Source: CAYVSF01 sp046482855 (GTDB lineage Bacteria > Bacteroidota > Bacteroidia > Bacteroidales > UBA12077). Taken from it: a stretch of DNA of 11,227 nucleotides. This document shows positions 1-7,137 of this stretch, one piece after another; the first letter of the stretch is position 1; each line of letters begins with the position of its first letter. The stretch covers positions 1 to 11,227 of the forward strand of contig JAWOEH010000184.1 of NCBI GenBank assembly GCA_046482855.1, written 5' to 3'. The translations under genes and the position numbers were made by a program. The notes beneath the pieces are model-generated. The model was not told the origin of the DNA, did not search any database, and saw only the letters and a program-made list of their open reading frames with translations.

Positions 1-199
1 GAAAAAAGATCCCCAAGAGCAAACACGGGAAACTCCTTTGCCTAAAGCACGTTTTGCTGAGTTGCTGCCCTCGTTGCTGCTGGGATTGGCCTCCATTGGC
101 ATGGGTCTGTTTGCCGCCTGGATATTTGATTTTACTATGGAGGCTGCGAATCAGCTGCTCAATCCTTCGGTTTATATTCAACATGTGTTAAATCCATGA
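1..199 (+). CDS. mnhD: Na+/H+ antiporter subunit D, C-terminal end (partial)
   Basis: Only the last 65 residues are in the window; the frame is open from base 2 to a TGA at 197-199. The visible part has a polar linker, then a hydrophobic segment (LLPSLLLGLASIGMGLFAAW) and a tail ending in VLNP. An amphipathic end of the QLLNPSVYIQHVLNP kind is typical of MrpD/MnhD, the large proton-translocating subunit related to the ND2/ND4/ND5 subunits of complex I. The call depends mainly on position: mnhE starts 4 bases after the stop and mnhF and mnhG follow, which is the usual D-E-F-G order. The catalytic membrane helices lie outside the window, so nothing can be said about their residues. Mrp antiporters export Na+ (or Li+/K+) in exchange for protons at the cytoplasmic membrane. 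Confidence 0.8.
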   Translation, partial: KKDPQEQTRETPLPKARFAELLPSLLLGLASIGMGLFAAWIFDFTMEAANQLLNPSVYIQHVLNP

Positions 200-203
200 T
201 GCT

Positions 204-539
204 ATGAAACTACTTGCTCGAATTATTTATTCGATTGGTTTTTTGCTTTATTATCTGAGTAAATTGGTGCAGTCCAATTTCATCATTGCTTACGATATTC
301 TTACTCCGGTACTAAGAAATCAGCCGGGCTTTATAAAAGTGCCGGTGATCTTAACATCCGACGTTGGATTGCTGCTTTTTAGCAACCTGGTATCGATGAC
401 ACCGGGTACGTTAACCACGGATATAACACCCGACAAGAAATTCCTGGAGATTCATGTGTTGTATATGAAGCATGGGCAGGAAGCCATGGTGGAAGAGGTG
501 ATGAAAATGCAAAAGAAAATTGAAAAACTTGTTCACTAG
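204..539 (+). CDS. mnhE: Na+/H+ antiporter subunit E
   Basis: A 111-residue small membrane subunit of the Mrp/Mnh antiporter. The N-terminal half is hydrophobic (about residues 6-33), and a second hydrophobic stretch near 47-64 runs into SMTPGTLTTDI, the best conserved motif of MnhE/MrpE. The C-terminal tail (about 75-111) is hydrophilic and charged and is expected in the cytoplasm. The length is short compared with the 150-160 residues of Bacillus MrpE, but short forms are common. The ATG at 204 lies 4 bases after the mnhD stop, and the mnhF ATG follows the stop by 2 bases, so translation is probably coupled. MrpE supports assembly and activity of the complex instead of forming the ion path. 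Confidence 0.93.
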   Translation: MKLLARIIYSIGFLLYYLSKLVQSNFIIAYDILTPVLRNQPGFIKVPVILTSDVGLLLFSNLVSMTPGTLTTDITPDKKFLEIHVLYMKHGQEAMVEEVMKMQKKIEKLVH

Positions 540-541
540 TT

Positions 542-820
542 ATGGATATACTGGAAATTGCTGTTTGGAGTGGCCTGGCTATGCTGATGCTGGCTTTTGC
601 ACTGGCTTTTTTGCGCTTGATTAAGGGTCCCAGCGTGAGTGATCGCATTATTGCCATGGATTTTATCGCCTCACTTACCATGGGCTTTATCTTGCTTTAT
701 AGTTTGCTTATCGAAAATTCCCGGTACTTCGATATTGCTGTTATTATATCGCTTATCTCGTTTATTGGCACGGTGGCCATTGCTACCTATATTAAACAAA
801 AGGGCGATATTTACAGGTAG
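542..820 (+). CDS. mnhF: Na+/H+ antiporter subunit F
   Basis: A 92-residue protein with three predicted membrane segments (about 5-25, 36-57 and 63-83). Between the first two is the family signature KGPSVSDRIIAMD at about residues 28-40, with the conserved Gly-Pro and Asp-Arg. Length and topology fit MrpF/MnhF, which is related to bile-acid/cholate resistance transport proteins of the same superfamily. The start ATG is 2 bases after the mnhE stop. A 58-base gap follows before mnhG, the longest spacer in this operon. No internal terminator is visible there, so mnhG is probably still cotranscribed. Confidence 0.93.
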   Translation: MDILEIAVWSGLAMLMLAFALAFLRLIKGPSVSDRIIAMDFIASLTMGFILLYSLLIENSRYFDIAVIISLISFIGTVAIATYIKQKGDIYR

Positions 821-862
821 CCGGGACTTGTTCCGGAGTTTTTATTGCTTGGGAAGATCTTT

Positions 863-870
863 AAAAAGGG
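863..870 (+). promoter_or_regulatory. Purine-rich ribosome binding site of mnhG
   Basis: AAAAAGGG ends 8 bases before the ATG at 879. It is one of the few Shine-Dalgarno-like sites in the window. Together with protein homology it fixes the mnhG start, although the same frame stays open far upstream (from 639) across mnhF. Confidence 0.5.
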
Positions 871-878
871 AATACATT

Positions 879-1175
879 ATGAAAGAGTTGCTCATTTCTT
901 TTCTTGTACTATTCGGGTCCATGTTTATGCTCATTGCTGCCATAGGCTTAATGCGTTTTCGGAATGTGTACTCGCGGCTGCATGCCACAACCAAATCCAC
1001 CTCTTTTGGTGTGTTGATGCTTATTTTGGGTGTGGCTTTTTTCTTCTTCGAGGTGTGGGTGCTTGTAAAAGCTGCCCTGATTATTGTATTTATTTACCTC
1101 ACTGCCCCTCTGGCAGCCCACTCCATTGCTAAAGCCTATAAAGCCCGCATGGAAGAAGAGAAGCATGAGGACTAG
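879..1175 (+). CDS. mnhG: Na+/H+ antiporter subunit G
   Basis: A 98-residue membrane subunit with three hydrophobic segments (about 4-25, 41-62 and 64-84). It carries the MnhG/MrpG hallmark GLMRFRNVYSRLHATTKSTSFG at about residues 23-44, where the RF/YxRLHA core is strongly conserved. The frame is open upstream to 639, but that extension lies over mnhF, lacks family similarity and would add about 80 residues to a family of about 100. The ATG at 879, preceded by AAAAAGGG, is therefore the start. The C-terminus is basic then acidic and hydrophilic. The TAG stop at 1173-1175 shares the tetranucleotide CTAG with the stop of the convergent gene. Confidence 0.94.
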   Translation: MKELLISFLVLFGSMFMLIAAIGLMRFRNVYSRLHATTKSTSFGVLMLILGVAFFFFEVWVLVKAALIIVFIYLTAPLAAHSIAKAYKARMEEEKHED

Positions 1176-1621
1176 TTTTTAGCCTTCTCCTGATTCTTGT
1201 ACGGTCTTCTTCGGGGCGCGCGGCTATGGCTCTTTTTTATCAGGAAATAGGTAACGCCAAGCGCCGTAATGGTAATGGCTAATGCAATGAGCTCCTGTGT
1301 TCTGAATTTAACAAAATCCCACACAATAACTTTCCGGGCTACAGCAATAATGGCCACCAAAATGATGAATTCTACATGTATAATATCCTCCTTCAGGTAG
1401 GCTTTCACTGTCTCAAGTAGCTCCAGGCCTATTAAAAGAACCAGGAACGTGCTAAACAAATCCATCAAACCATTGGCATCAATAATTAACGTGGGAGAGG
1501 CAAGGACTTTTTCTTTAATCTCCCAGGTAATATCCACAAATGCCAAAATAAGGATGACAGACATGACCAAAAGTACGCCCCAGATAAGGAAGCGTTCGAT
1601 AAACTTTATAAGAGGTAACAT
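1172..1621 (-). CDS. PsiE-family (phosphate-starvation-inducible-like) membrane protein
   Basis: A 149-residue protein with four predicted membrane helices (about 11-33, 51-73, 83-100 and 109-128) and a strongly basic C-terminal tail (KKSHSRAPRRRP). The segment running from LVLLIGLELLETVKAYL to IIAVARKVIVWD resembles the core of the PsiE family (PF06146), and the length agrees. The name comes from an E. coli gene induced by phosphate starvation; the molecular role is unknown. It is the last gene on the - strand after mlaF, with a 139-base spacer that has no obvious hairpin terminator or clear promoter, so it may be cotranscribed with the lipid transporter or have its own promoter. It converges on mnhG with stops sharing CTAG. 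Confidence 0.78.
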   Translation of the reverse strand: MLPLIKFIERFLIWGVLLVMSVILILAFVDITWEIKEKVLASPTLIIDANGLMDLFSTFLVLLIGLELLETVKAYLKEDIIHVEFIILVAIIAVARKVIVWDFVKFRTQELIALAITITALGVTYFLIKKSHSRAPRRRPYKNQEKAKN

Positions 1622-1760
1622 AAGCGTGAATTTTTATTACTAACAATGGCCGGAGACGTTTGTTTCCCCAATAGGACGCCTTCTGCATTTGCCTATTTGT
1701 AAATGAATATTGGCAATCTGGTAATGTTCAGTTGCAATTTTTGCCCGCACAGCTCTGGTT

Positions 1761-2516
1761 TTATTTTGTTGCTTTTTGCATTCCTGTCGAAAAAAAGTGT
1801 TGCAATGGAGGTACTGTACTGTTCAAACCCTCCTGCAAGGTTCCCTGAAATACAATCTTTCCTTCATCGATAAACACAATGCGATCGGCAATGCGCATAA
1901 TGCTGGATAGTTCGTGTGTGATAATGACGATGGACATACCCAGCTGTTCGCGGAGGTTCAATATAAGTTCATCCAGGGCTGCCAGTGATACCGGATCGAG
2001 CCCGGCACCCGGCTCGTCGCAAAATAGCAGGTAAGGATCCAAAATGATGGCTCGTGCCAAGGCCGCTCTTTTTAGCATGCCTCCGCTTAGTTGCGAAGGG
2101 TAGAGCGAATAGGCATCGAGGAGGTTAACCAGGTTGAGCTTTGATTTTACTACGTGGGCAATAAGCTCGTCGGCAAGATCGGTATGTTGCTCCAGTGGCA
2201 GGGCAATGTTTTCGCCTACGGTCAGCGAGTTTAGCAGGCCCCCGTTCTGATAAAAAACGCCCAGCTTTAGGTAGTGGGCCTTTTGATTCTCCTCTTCCAA
2301 TAAGGCCACATCCTGATTGAGGACCTGTACCATGCCGGGTTCAGGCAGGTAAAGCCCCAGGAGATGTTTTAACAGCACCGATTTGCCGGCGCCGCTACCG
2401 CCTAAAATCACTGTAATATCTTGCTCATAGGCCTGGAAACTCACCTCCTGTAAGATTTTTCGTTCCCCAAAGGCGGCCGATAGTTGATTTACCTCAATGA
2501 TCTTTTTTTGAGCCAT
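1761..2516 (-). CDS. mlaF: MlaF-like ABC transporter ATP-binding protein (MCE lipid transport)
   Basis: A 251-residue ABC ATPase with all motifs intact: Walker A GGSGAGKS at residues 39-46, Q-loop Gln90, signature LSGGM at 143-147, Walker B YLLFCDE at 162-168, D-loop GLDP at 172-175 and switch His201. The LSGGM signature followed by KRAALARA is typical of the MlaF/Ttg2A branch, where Met replaces the more usual Gln. It should power phospholipid movement through the MlaE permease at the inner membrane. The start is 10 bases after the mlaE stop on the same strand. The permease/ATPase pair plus an MCE protein upstream supports the call better than the ATPase alone would. Confidence 0.93.
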   Translation of the reverse strand: MAQKKIIEVNQLSAAFGERKILQEVSFQAYEQDITVILGGSGAGKSVLLKHLLGLYLPEPGMVQVLNQDVALLEEENQKAHYLKLGVFYQNGGLLNSLTVGENIALPLEQHTDLADELIAHVVKSKLNLVNLLDAYSLYPSQLSGGMLKRAALARAIILDPYLLFCDEPGAGLDPVSLAALDELILNLREQLGMSIVIITHELSSIMRIADRIVFIDEGKIVFQGTLQEGLNSTVPPLQHFFSTGMQKATK

Positions 2517-2525
2517 ATAATTTTT

Positions 2526-3641
2526 TTAATAAAATAACAATCCCATAATGCTGTCGGCAATCATCACCAAACCAATGGAGGTAACAACGGCGGTGGTGGT
2601 TACCTTTCCTACCCCCTCGGCACCTTCCTTCACCCGCAGTCCGAAGAACGTGCCGGTTAATACAATCAGGCTGGCAAAAACCAGACTTTTAAATATGCCG
2701 ATATAAATGTCGCGGGCATAGAGCGAGTCGGTCATCCGATTCACAAAAACCTGAGGGGATATATCCAGAAAGGAGTAAGCGATAAGCATACCGCCCAGTA
2801 TGCCCATAATATTGGCCAACATGGTAAGAAACGGAAGTGTGAGGAGGCTTCCATGCATTTTGGGAATCACCACAAAACGCACCGGATGCAGCCCCATGGT
2901 TTTTAAGGCATCTAACTCCGAGGTTACTTTCATGGTAGCCACTTCGGCCGTTATGGACGAGCCGCTTCGGCCGGCCACCAAAATGGCTGTAATGAGCGGC
3001 CCCATTTCACTCATCATGGCAATTACGGTAAGATCCACAATATAAATATTGGCGCCAAAATTCCGGAGCTGCGCCGACGACTGTAAAGCCAATACCAGCC
3101 CAATAATAAAGGCCAGTGCACCCACAATCCAGGTGGCATTTACCCCAATGAGCACTGCCTGGTTATAAAATTCGCCTTTGCGTTGTACTTTGCTTTTGAA
3201 TATGTCGGTTACCGACCAATACACCACATTGGCTGTGAGCACAATAAACGAGAATACGTAGTCGGTTATAAACTCATAAACTGCGCCACCCAGTTGCTCC
3301 AGCAGCGAGACTTTTTTTGCGGGGGGCGGGTCAGTTGTATCGTCGAAGGAGAAGATGCCAATTTTTTTTTGGATATGCTCTTCGCCTCCATACAGTTCCA
3401 CATTTATACCTTTAGCTTGTATTTTTTCCTGCAGGTAATTGAGTGCCGATACGCCAATACTATCAATAGTCTCCAGGTTGTTCAGGTTGATTCGCATAGA
3501 GTCATGCGGATAGTTTTTGGTTAATCGGAGCACAGGGGTCACTACCTGCGAAACAGTGCCTACCACCAGTTGGTTTTTTAGTACCAACTCCTGATCGTGT
3601 AGTTCAAAAAAAGCTTCTGTTTTTGTGGGTTGTGCTTTCAA
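2526..3641 (-). CDS. mlaE: STAS-MlaE fusion: MCE-type lipid ABC transporter permease
   Basis: A 371-residue two-domain protein. Residues about 14-100 form a STAS-like domain with the loop ETIDSIGVSAL at 57-67; Ser61 is at the usual phosphorylatable position. Residues about 155-371 are the MlaE permease domain, with hydrophobic segments and the family core MGPLITAILVAGRSGSS at 213-229 followed by the TMKVTSELDALKTMG region (237-250). The STAS part takes the place of a separate MlaB. The start is a TTG at 3641: the frame is open back to the stop of the preceding gene but has no ATG or GTG, and the first internal Met (residue 49) would destroy the STAS fold. It lies 33 bases after the auxiliary lipoprotein and 9 before mlaF. 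Confidence 0.92.
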   Translation of the reverse strand: MKAQPTKTEAFFELHDQELVLKNQLVVGTVSQVVTPVLRLTKNYPHDSMRINLNNLETIDSIGVSALNYLQEKIQAKGINVELYGGEEHIQKKIGIFSFDDTTDPPPAKKVSLLEQLGGAVYEFITDYVFSFIVLTANVVYWSVTDIFKSKVQRKGEFYNQAVLIGVNATWIVGALAFIIGLVLALQSSAQLRNFGANIYIVDLTVIAMMSEMGPLITAILVAGRSGSSITAEVATMKVTSELDALKTMGLHPVRFVVIPKMHGSLLTLPFLTMLANIMGILGGMLIAYSFLDISPQVFVNRMTDSLYARDIYIGIFKSLVFASLIVLTGTFFGLRVKEGAEGVGKVTTTAVVTSIGLVMIADSIMGLLFY

Positions 3642-3674
3642 GGGAAAGGTTTTGCTGATGTTGAAATTACTTAT

Positions 3675-4295
3675 TTAGTCTTCTTTTTTCGGACGAAGTT
3701 CTTTGCTTATTTGCTCCGAGAAGGCTTGTAGTTCTTCATGAAAGATTGTTCCGATGGCAGCGGCAAAAAAATTCAAGCTCCGCTCCTGGAGCAACTCGGT
3801 TCTGTTAGCACTATGTTCGCAAATGGGTTTGTTGCTTTGCGTATCCATTAGTACAAACTTTAGTTCTAAATGCGCTGCCAATTGGTTGTTTTGGTTAACT
3901 GATTCCAATTTGTACACGGTGGTTTGCAGTTTGTAGTCAGGGTTGATGCGCCAAAAGCGCGTGGCTGCGCCGGCAAACAGACGATTCTCGGTAAAGTGTT
4001 CAACCAACATCTGGGTAAAAAAAGACTCCGGGCGTACGGCCCACTGATGCTGATTGTAGTAGATAATTTCGTGGCTGTTTGTGCGGCTGGCAATTTGCTG
4101 AACCGCAAAGGCCGGCGAAATTTCCACTGGCACAATTTCGCACCAGGTATCCAGAGGGGTATCGGTACCGTAGTGCAGGGTGTCGGCATTTGTGGGGTGC
4201 TCAATTACATAATACTTTGTGGTGAGGGTTTTGTTGCTGCTGCAACTCCCAAACACAAACAAGCTTATAACCAACAGGTATTTTAGGTTTTGCAT
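3675..4295 (-). CDS. ABC-type transport auxiliary lipoprotein (PqiC/ABC_trans_aux-like)
   Basis: A 206-residue predicted lipoprotein. The N-terminus has Lys5, a hydrophobic stretch and a lipobox-like FGSC with Cys18 as the lipidated residue. The residues after the cysteine (SSNKT) carry no acidic surface-export signal, so it probably faces the periplasm. The rest is soluble and fits the ABC_trans_aux family (PF03886), relatives of PqiC, with the YYVIEHP opening and the AVQQIASR and VEHFTENRLF segments near residues 65-115. Position supports the call: it sits between the MCE gene (5 bases upstream) and the permease. The likely role is an outer-membrane-side partner of the MCE protein in lipid transfer. 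Sequence similarity in this family is low, so the family name is less certain than the lipoprotein call. Confidence 0.75.
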   Translation of the reverse strand: MQNLKYLLVISLFVFGSCSSNKTLTTKYYVIEHPTNADTLHYGTDTPLDTWCEIVPVEISPAFAVQQIASRTNSHEIIYYNQHQWAVRPESFFTQMLVEHFTENRLFAGAATRFWRINPDYKLQTTVYKLESVNQNNQLAAHLELKFVLMDTQSNKPICEHSANRTELLQERSLNFFAAAIGTIFHEELQAFSEQISKELRPKKED

Positions 4296-4300
4296 GGTGT

Positions 4301-5308
4301 TTACTTTAGGTTGTTATCGGGAAGATCTTTGGTTTCTGTACCGCGAATAAGCACTGAAGGATTGTTGTTGATCTTTATGGAGGCTTCGTTTAGGTTTTCC
4401 AGGGTGAGCTTTAACAGATGTAAGCTCTCTGAGAAGTCCTTACTGCCCTTATCCAGATCATTGTCGATTCTGTAAATCAGGCTTTGCGTCTGTTCTGCAA
4501 TGGAAGCGATATTTTCTACCATGCTCTTAAAGTCGGTCTCTTTTAGTGTTAAGGTGGCATCGCGCACATTGCTCAGGATTTGATCGATGGTATCACTTTC
4601 GATTTTCGCATTTATCGTTTGCATAGAAGCCAGCAGCAGCGCACTGGATTGATCCAGGCGTTCACTCACCTGCTTGAGTGGCATCAGTGCACTTCTGAGA
4701 TCGCTGCGATTTTCCAGAATAACGCTGTCCACCATGGTGATGGTTTCGTTTCCTTGAATTACCAGTGCGTTAATATTATCGGCCATATCGGTAAATTTCC
4801 GCAAATTGTTGGGTTCGCTGAATTGTTGCAGGTTATTAAGCACATTCTCCGCCTTTTGGGCAATGATTTCTGCTTTTCCGGTTATCTCCTGTGTTAGTGA
4901 GGAACCTGCGGGGATATGATCGCCCGGTTGCAGGGAAGCTGCGCTGTTGCTGCCGCCACTAATTTCGATGGCCTTCAGTCCGGTGATGCCCATGGAGATA
5001 ATGTTTGCATTTGCATCTTGCTTAATGGGCGTTTGGTGCTTCAGAGCCAATTCCACAATAATTTTGTTCACATCATCCGGATCGATATGGATATCCTTGA
5101 TAGTGCCTACATTTATGCCCATGTATTTTACCGGGCTGCCCACTTCAAGGCCACTTACCGAGGTGCCTTCATAGGTGACAAAATAGATGTCTTCCTTTTC
5201 GAAAACTTCACGAGCCGTCAGAAATCCTATGGTTCCCAGGAGGATGGCGAAGCTTATGACCAAAAATACACCCAGGCGTATTTTTTGCGAACGATTTCTT
5301 ATAGCCAT
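4301..5308 (-). CDS. mlaD: MlaD-like MCE-domain protein
   Basis: A 335-residue protein anchored by one N-terminal membrane helix (about residues 12-31) after a short basic cytoplasmic tail. The MCE domain covers about 40-119 with the signature VSGLEVGSPVKYMGINVG (51-68) and the loop SMGITGLKAIEI (105-116). Residues about 140-320 are predicted largely helical, rich in Asn, Gln, Leu and Glu, and probably form the extended coiled-coil or needle region beyond the MCE ring. MCE proteins make hexameric rings that carry lipids across the periplasm. It is the first gene of the operon; the ATG at 5308 is about 30 bases from a promoter-like box. No mlaA or mlaC is nearby. Confidence 0.93.
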   Translation of the reverse strand: MAIRNRSQKIRLGVFLVISFAILLGTIGFLTAREVFEKEDIYFVTYEGTSVSGLEVGSPVKYMGINVGTIKDIHIDPDDVNKIIVELALKHQTPIKQDANANIISMGITGLKAIEISGGSNSAASLQPGDHIPAGSSLTQEITGKAEIIAQKAENVLNNLQQFSEPNNLRKFTDMADNINALVIQGNETITMVDSVILENRSDLRSALMPLKQVSERLDQSSALLLASMQTINAKIESDTIDQILSNVRDATLTLKETDFKSMVENIASIAEQTQSLIYRIDNDLDKGSKDFSESLHLLKLTLENLNEASIKINNNPSVLIRGTETKDLPDNNLK

Positions 5309-5339
5309 AGAGATATATTTTGTTGATTAGGGTAATTTA

Positions 5340-5347
5340 CAAAAATA
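5340..5347 (-). promoter_or_regulatory. Candidate -7 promoter box of the MCE operon
   Basis: On the - strand this reads TATTTTTG, a full match to the Bacteroidota -7 consensus TAnnTTTG, about 30 bases before the mlaD ATG. A TTG-type -33 element at the expected spacing is not present, so the assignment is tentative. Confidence 0.35.
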
Positions 5348-5670
5348 TCCGATGAGTAGGTATTGCCTGTTTTCCTTTTTTTGCAAGAAATGGATAGAAA
5401 CAAGCCAAATGATTTTGTGTCAGATTTCATGCTTACTGATTTTTGCGATATGGCCATAGGTTGGTTGTTCGAATTATATGGTTTTCAGTTTGTTAGGACT
5501 CTGCTGTGCTTGTTTGCCAACTGTTGTTCTGTGCTCTGGTGCTTGTAGCCTTTAGCATTCGTGATATTTCCAGAGACTTTAAAGACTAGACAAATAACTG
5601 GCAAGAGTGTTCAATGGCGGTTGTTCACATGGGGCAATGCAATGGGGTGGGATGTGACTTATCCTGTTTG

Positions 5671-5707
5671 GCTCCGGCTGAACTTTTGAGTATTGTCCGG
5701 CCGGAGC
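5671..5707. repeat. Inverted repeat GCTCCGGC / GCCGGAGC
   Basis: A perfect 8-base GC-rich inverted repeat (5671-5678 and 5700-5707) with a 21-base spacer. No T-run follows on either strand, so it is not a classical intrinsic terminator. It may be a stable transcript end, a protein site, or chance. Confidence 0.4.
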
Positions 5708-5730
5708 TGAGATGGGTTTAACTTACGGGA

Positions 5731-5754
5731 GGGTTGGGGTTGCTCCCCATAACC
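5731..5754 (-). terminator. Hairpin directly after the radical SAM stop codon
   Basis: On the - strand GGGTTATGGGG and CCCCAACCC pair (4 + 5 bp around a 2-base bulge) with a short AGCAA loop, starting right after the TAG stop at 5755-5757. Downstream on the - strand there is no U-run; on the + strand a T-rich run follows. It is a candidate transcript end or 3' stabiliser, not a textbook terminator. Confidence 0.35.
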
Positions 5755-6687
5755 CTATTTTTTCTGGTAGAATATGCCTCTTTCCAGCTGTAAAGGCTCT
5801 ATTTTTCCTTCACCCTCTAATACATCCAGGTATTTATTTACTTCACTCATGTGGACCCCCAGAATTTTGGTCAGGTCTTCAACGGTGCAGGGTCGGCGGG
5901 CAATAGTACCCAGAATGGCTTCCTCGGTGTCGGAGCGGTACGAGGGTAAGTTTTTTCGATCCGGGGCAGCGGCAATGATCTCCACATTGGGTAGATTCCA
6001 AAAAGATTTTATCTGTTCCAATTCCTGGTGTGTGGCCCCTTTTAAATCAGGAACCGTGCCGGGTCGGTCGAGGGTGTTGAGCTGAACGGAGTCGGGCGCA
6101 ATGGCTACAATGGCTTTTTTTAGGGCCTCCAGCTCTTGCTGACTGTCGTTGTAGCCGGGCAGCACGAAAACTTCCAGCCAGATCTTTCCGGAAAACGCTT
6201 GCCGGAAATCAATTAGCCCTTGTAGGTATTGCTCAATGGTAAGCCCCTCGGCCGGGCGGTTGATCTTCTGAAATCCCTCTTGGGTGGCCGAGTCAATTGA
6301 GGGTAACACCACATCGGCACTTAAAATTTCATCACGCACCTGCGGATCGTACAAAAGCGTGCCGTTGGTCAGCACGGCCACGGGAATGTGGGGCTTATGC
6401 TGCTTTATGTAGTGCAGGGTCTCACCAATGTAGCTATTGAGCGTGGGCTCGCCGGAGCCCGAAAAGGTAATGTAGTCGGGATCCGGATTGTGGCTAAAGT
6501 AGTGGTTCAGCTCCTCTTTTATCTTTGCCAGCTTTATATACTCCATACGCCGGGTGGTGAGTTTGGTGGTTTTGCCCACCTCGCAATAGACACAGTCCAG
6601 CGAGCATACTTTTTTAGGCACTAAATCTACGCCCAGCGACATGCCCAATCGGCGTGAGGGCACCGGGCCAAATAGGTAGTTGTACAT
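5755..6687 (-). CDS. Radical SAM protein (COG0731-like Fe-S oxidoreductase)
   Basis: A 310-residue radical SAM enzyme. The [4Fe-4S] ligands are Cys28, Cys32 and Cys35 in CSLDCVYC, preceded by the typical opening FGPVPSRRLGMSLGVDL (residues 6-22). The motif FSGSGEPTL at 75-83 corresponds to the GGE SAM-binding element, and VAVLTNGTLL (103-112) is the next conserved strand. The C-terminal 60 residues (about 250-310: TIARRPCTVEDLTKILG and following) look like a winged-helix module. The family is related to the tRNA wyosine-synthesis radical SAM group, but bacterial members of this type have no firm substrate, so none is assigned. It is transcribed 12 bases behind the CGGC-domain gene, suggesting one operon and possibly a joint role. 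Confidence 0.88.
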   Translation of the reverse strand: MYNYLFGPVPSRRLGMSLGVDLVPKKVCSLDCVYCEVGKTTKLTTRRMEYIKLAKIKEELNHYFSHNPDPDYITFSGSGEPTLNSYIGETLHYIKQHKPHIPVAVLTNGTLLYDPQVRDEILSADVVLPSIDSATQEGFQKINRPAEGLTIEQYLQGLIDFRQAFSGKIWLEVFVLPGYNDSQQELEALKKAIVAIAPDSVQLNTLDRPGTVPDLKGATHQELEQIKSFWNLPNVEIIAAAPDRKNLPSYRSDTEEAILGTIARRPCTVEDLTKILGVHMSEVNKYLDVLEGEGKIEPLQLERGIFYQKK

Positions 6688-6699
6688 GGTTTCGGTCGG

Positions 6700-7137
6700 T
6701 TAATTGTACTGTTCTCTCATCTCTTTTGTGGTAAGTGTGGGGGCAGTAATTGCCTTCCACTCTTCGGCATCCCAGGTGTGGAGCTGTTTATGTGGCTCGA
6801 TGTACTTTTCGGGAATGGGATGGGTGCCAATTACCACGGGCACTTTATAGCGTGCCTCAATGTAGTTTTTAAAGTATTGAATGTGGGGACATGGCGGGTA
6901 GCCCACTACCAAACCTGTGGCCAGGTGAATGGCTTCTACACCATTTTTGATCATCTCCTGAGGGACATTCTCGATGTTGCCTCCCGGGCAGCCTCCACAG
7001 GTGGTATAGCCCACTATCTCCAGGGGTTGGTCCTTTTCGTAAATGGAAAAGGCGCCTTCGCGGTTGTGCATGGCTCTGAAGCATTTTCCGCCGGCGCAAT
7101 TGCGATAACGATCGCAGATGATGATGCCTATTTTCAT
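6700..7137 (-). CDS. CGGC domain-containing protein
   Basis: A 145-residue cytoplasmic protein of the CGGC family (PF08821). Six cysteines are visible: Cys8, Cys14 and Cys19 in the N-terminal ICDRYRNCAGGKC, Cys47 and Cys50 in TTCGGCPGGN, and Cys83 in YPPCPH next to His85. The spacing suggests a metal or Fe-S binding site; this is inferred from the cysteine pattern, as the family is not well characterised. The fold of conserved hydrophobic strands (IGIIIC, PVVIGTH) resembles small nucleotide- or metal-binding domains. The start ATG at 7137 gives the family's N-terminus. It is the first gene of a pair with the radical SAM gene, 12 bases apart. Confidence 0.88.
   Translation of the reverse strand: MKIGIIICDRYRNCAGGKCFRAMHNREGAFSIYEKDQPLEIVGYTTCGGCPGGNIENVPQEMIKNGVEAIHLATGLVVGYPPCPHIQYFKNYIEARYKVPVVIGTHPIPEKYIEPHKQLHTWDAEEWKAITAPTLTTKEMREQYN

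Larger units (their letters stand above)
5309..5754. other. Gene-free gap between mlaD and the radical SAM gene
   Basis: This stretch of 446 bases holds no credible gene. A 61-codon + frame at 5363-5548 has no family resemblance and an odd composition (rich in Phe, Leu and Cys). The mlaD promoter is expected at its left end. Its right end holds two inverted repeats, listed separately. Because both flanking genes are on the - strand, the gap separates the end of the radical SAM transcript from the start of the MCE operon. Confidence 0.6.

Noticed and set aside
639..1175. A 178-residue version of mnhG starting at 639
   Set aside because: The extension overlaps mnhF in another frame and lacks family similarity; the ATG at 879 with a purine-rich ribosome binding site gives the normal family length.
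2800..5326. Several + strand frames of 60-136 codons opposite the MCE operon
   Set aside because: They are shadows antisense to well-supported genes with intact family motifs.
5363..5548. A 61-codon + frame in the mlaD upstream gap
   Set aside because: No domain, no ribosome binding site, and it is antisense to the region where the mlaD promoter should lie.
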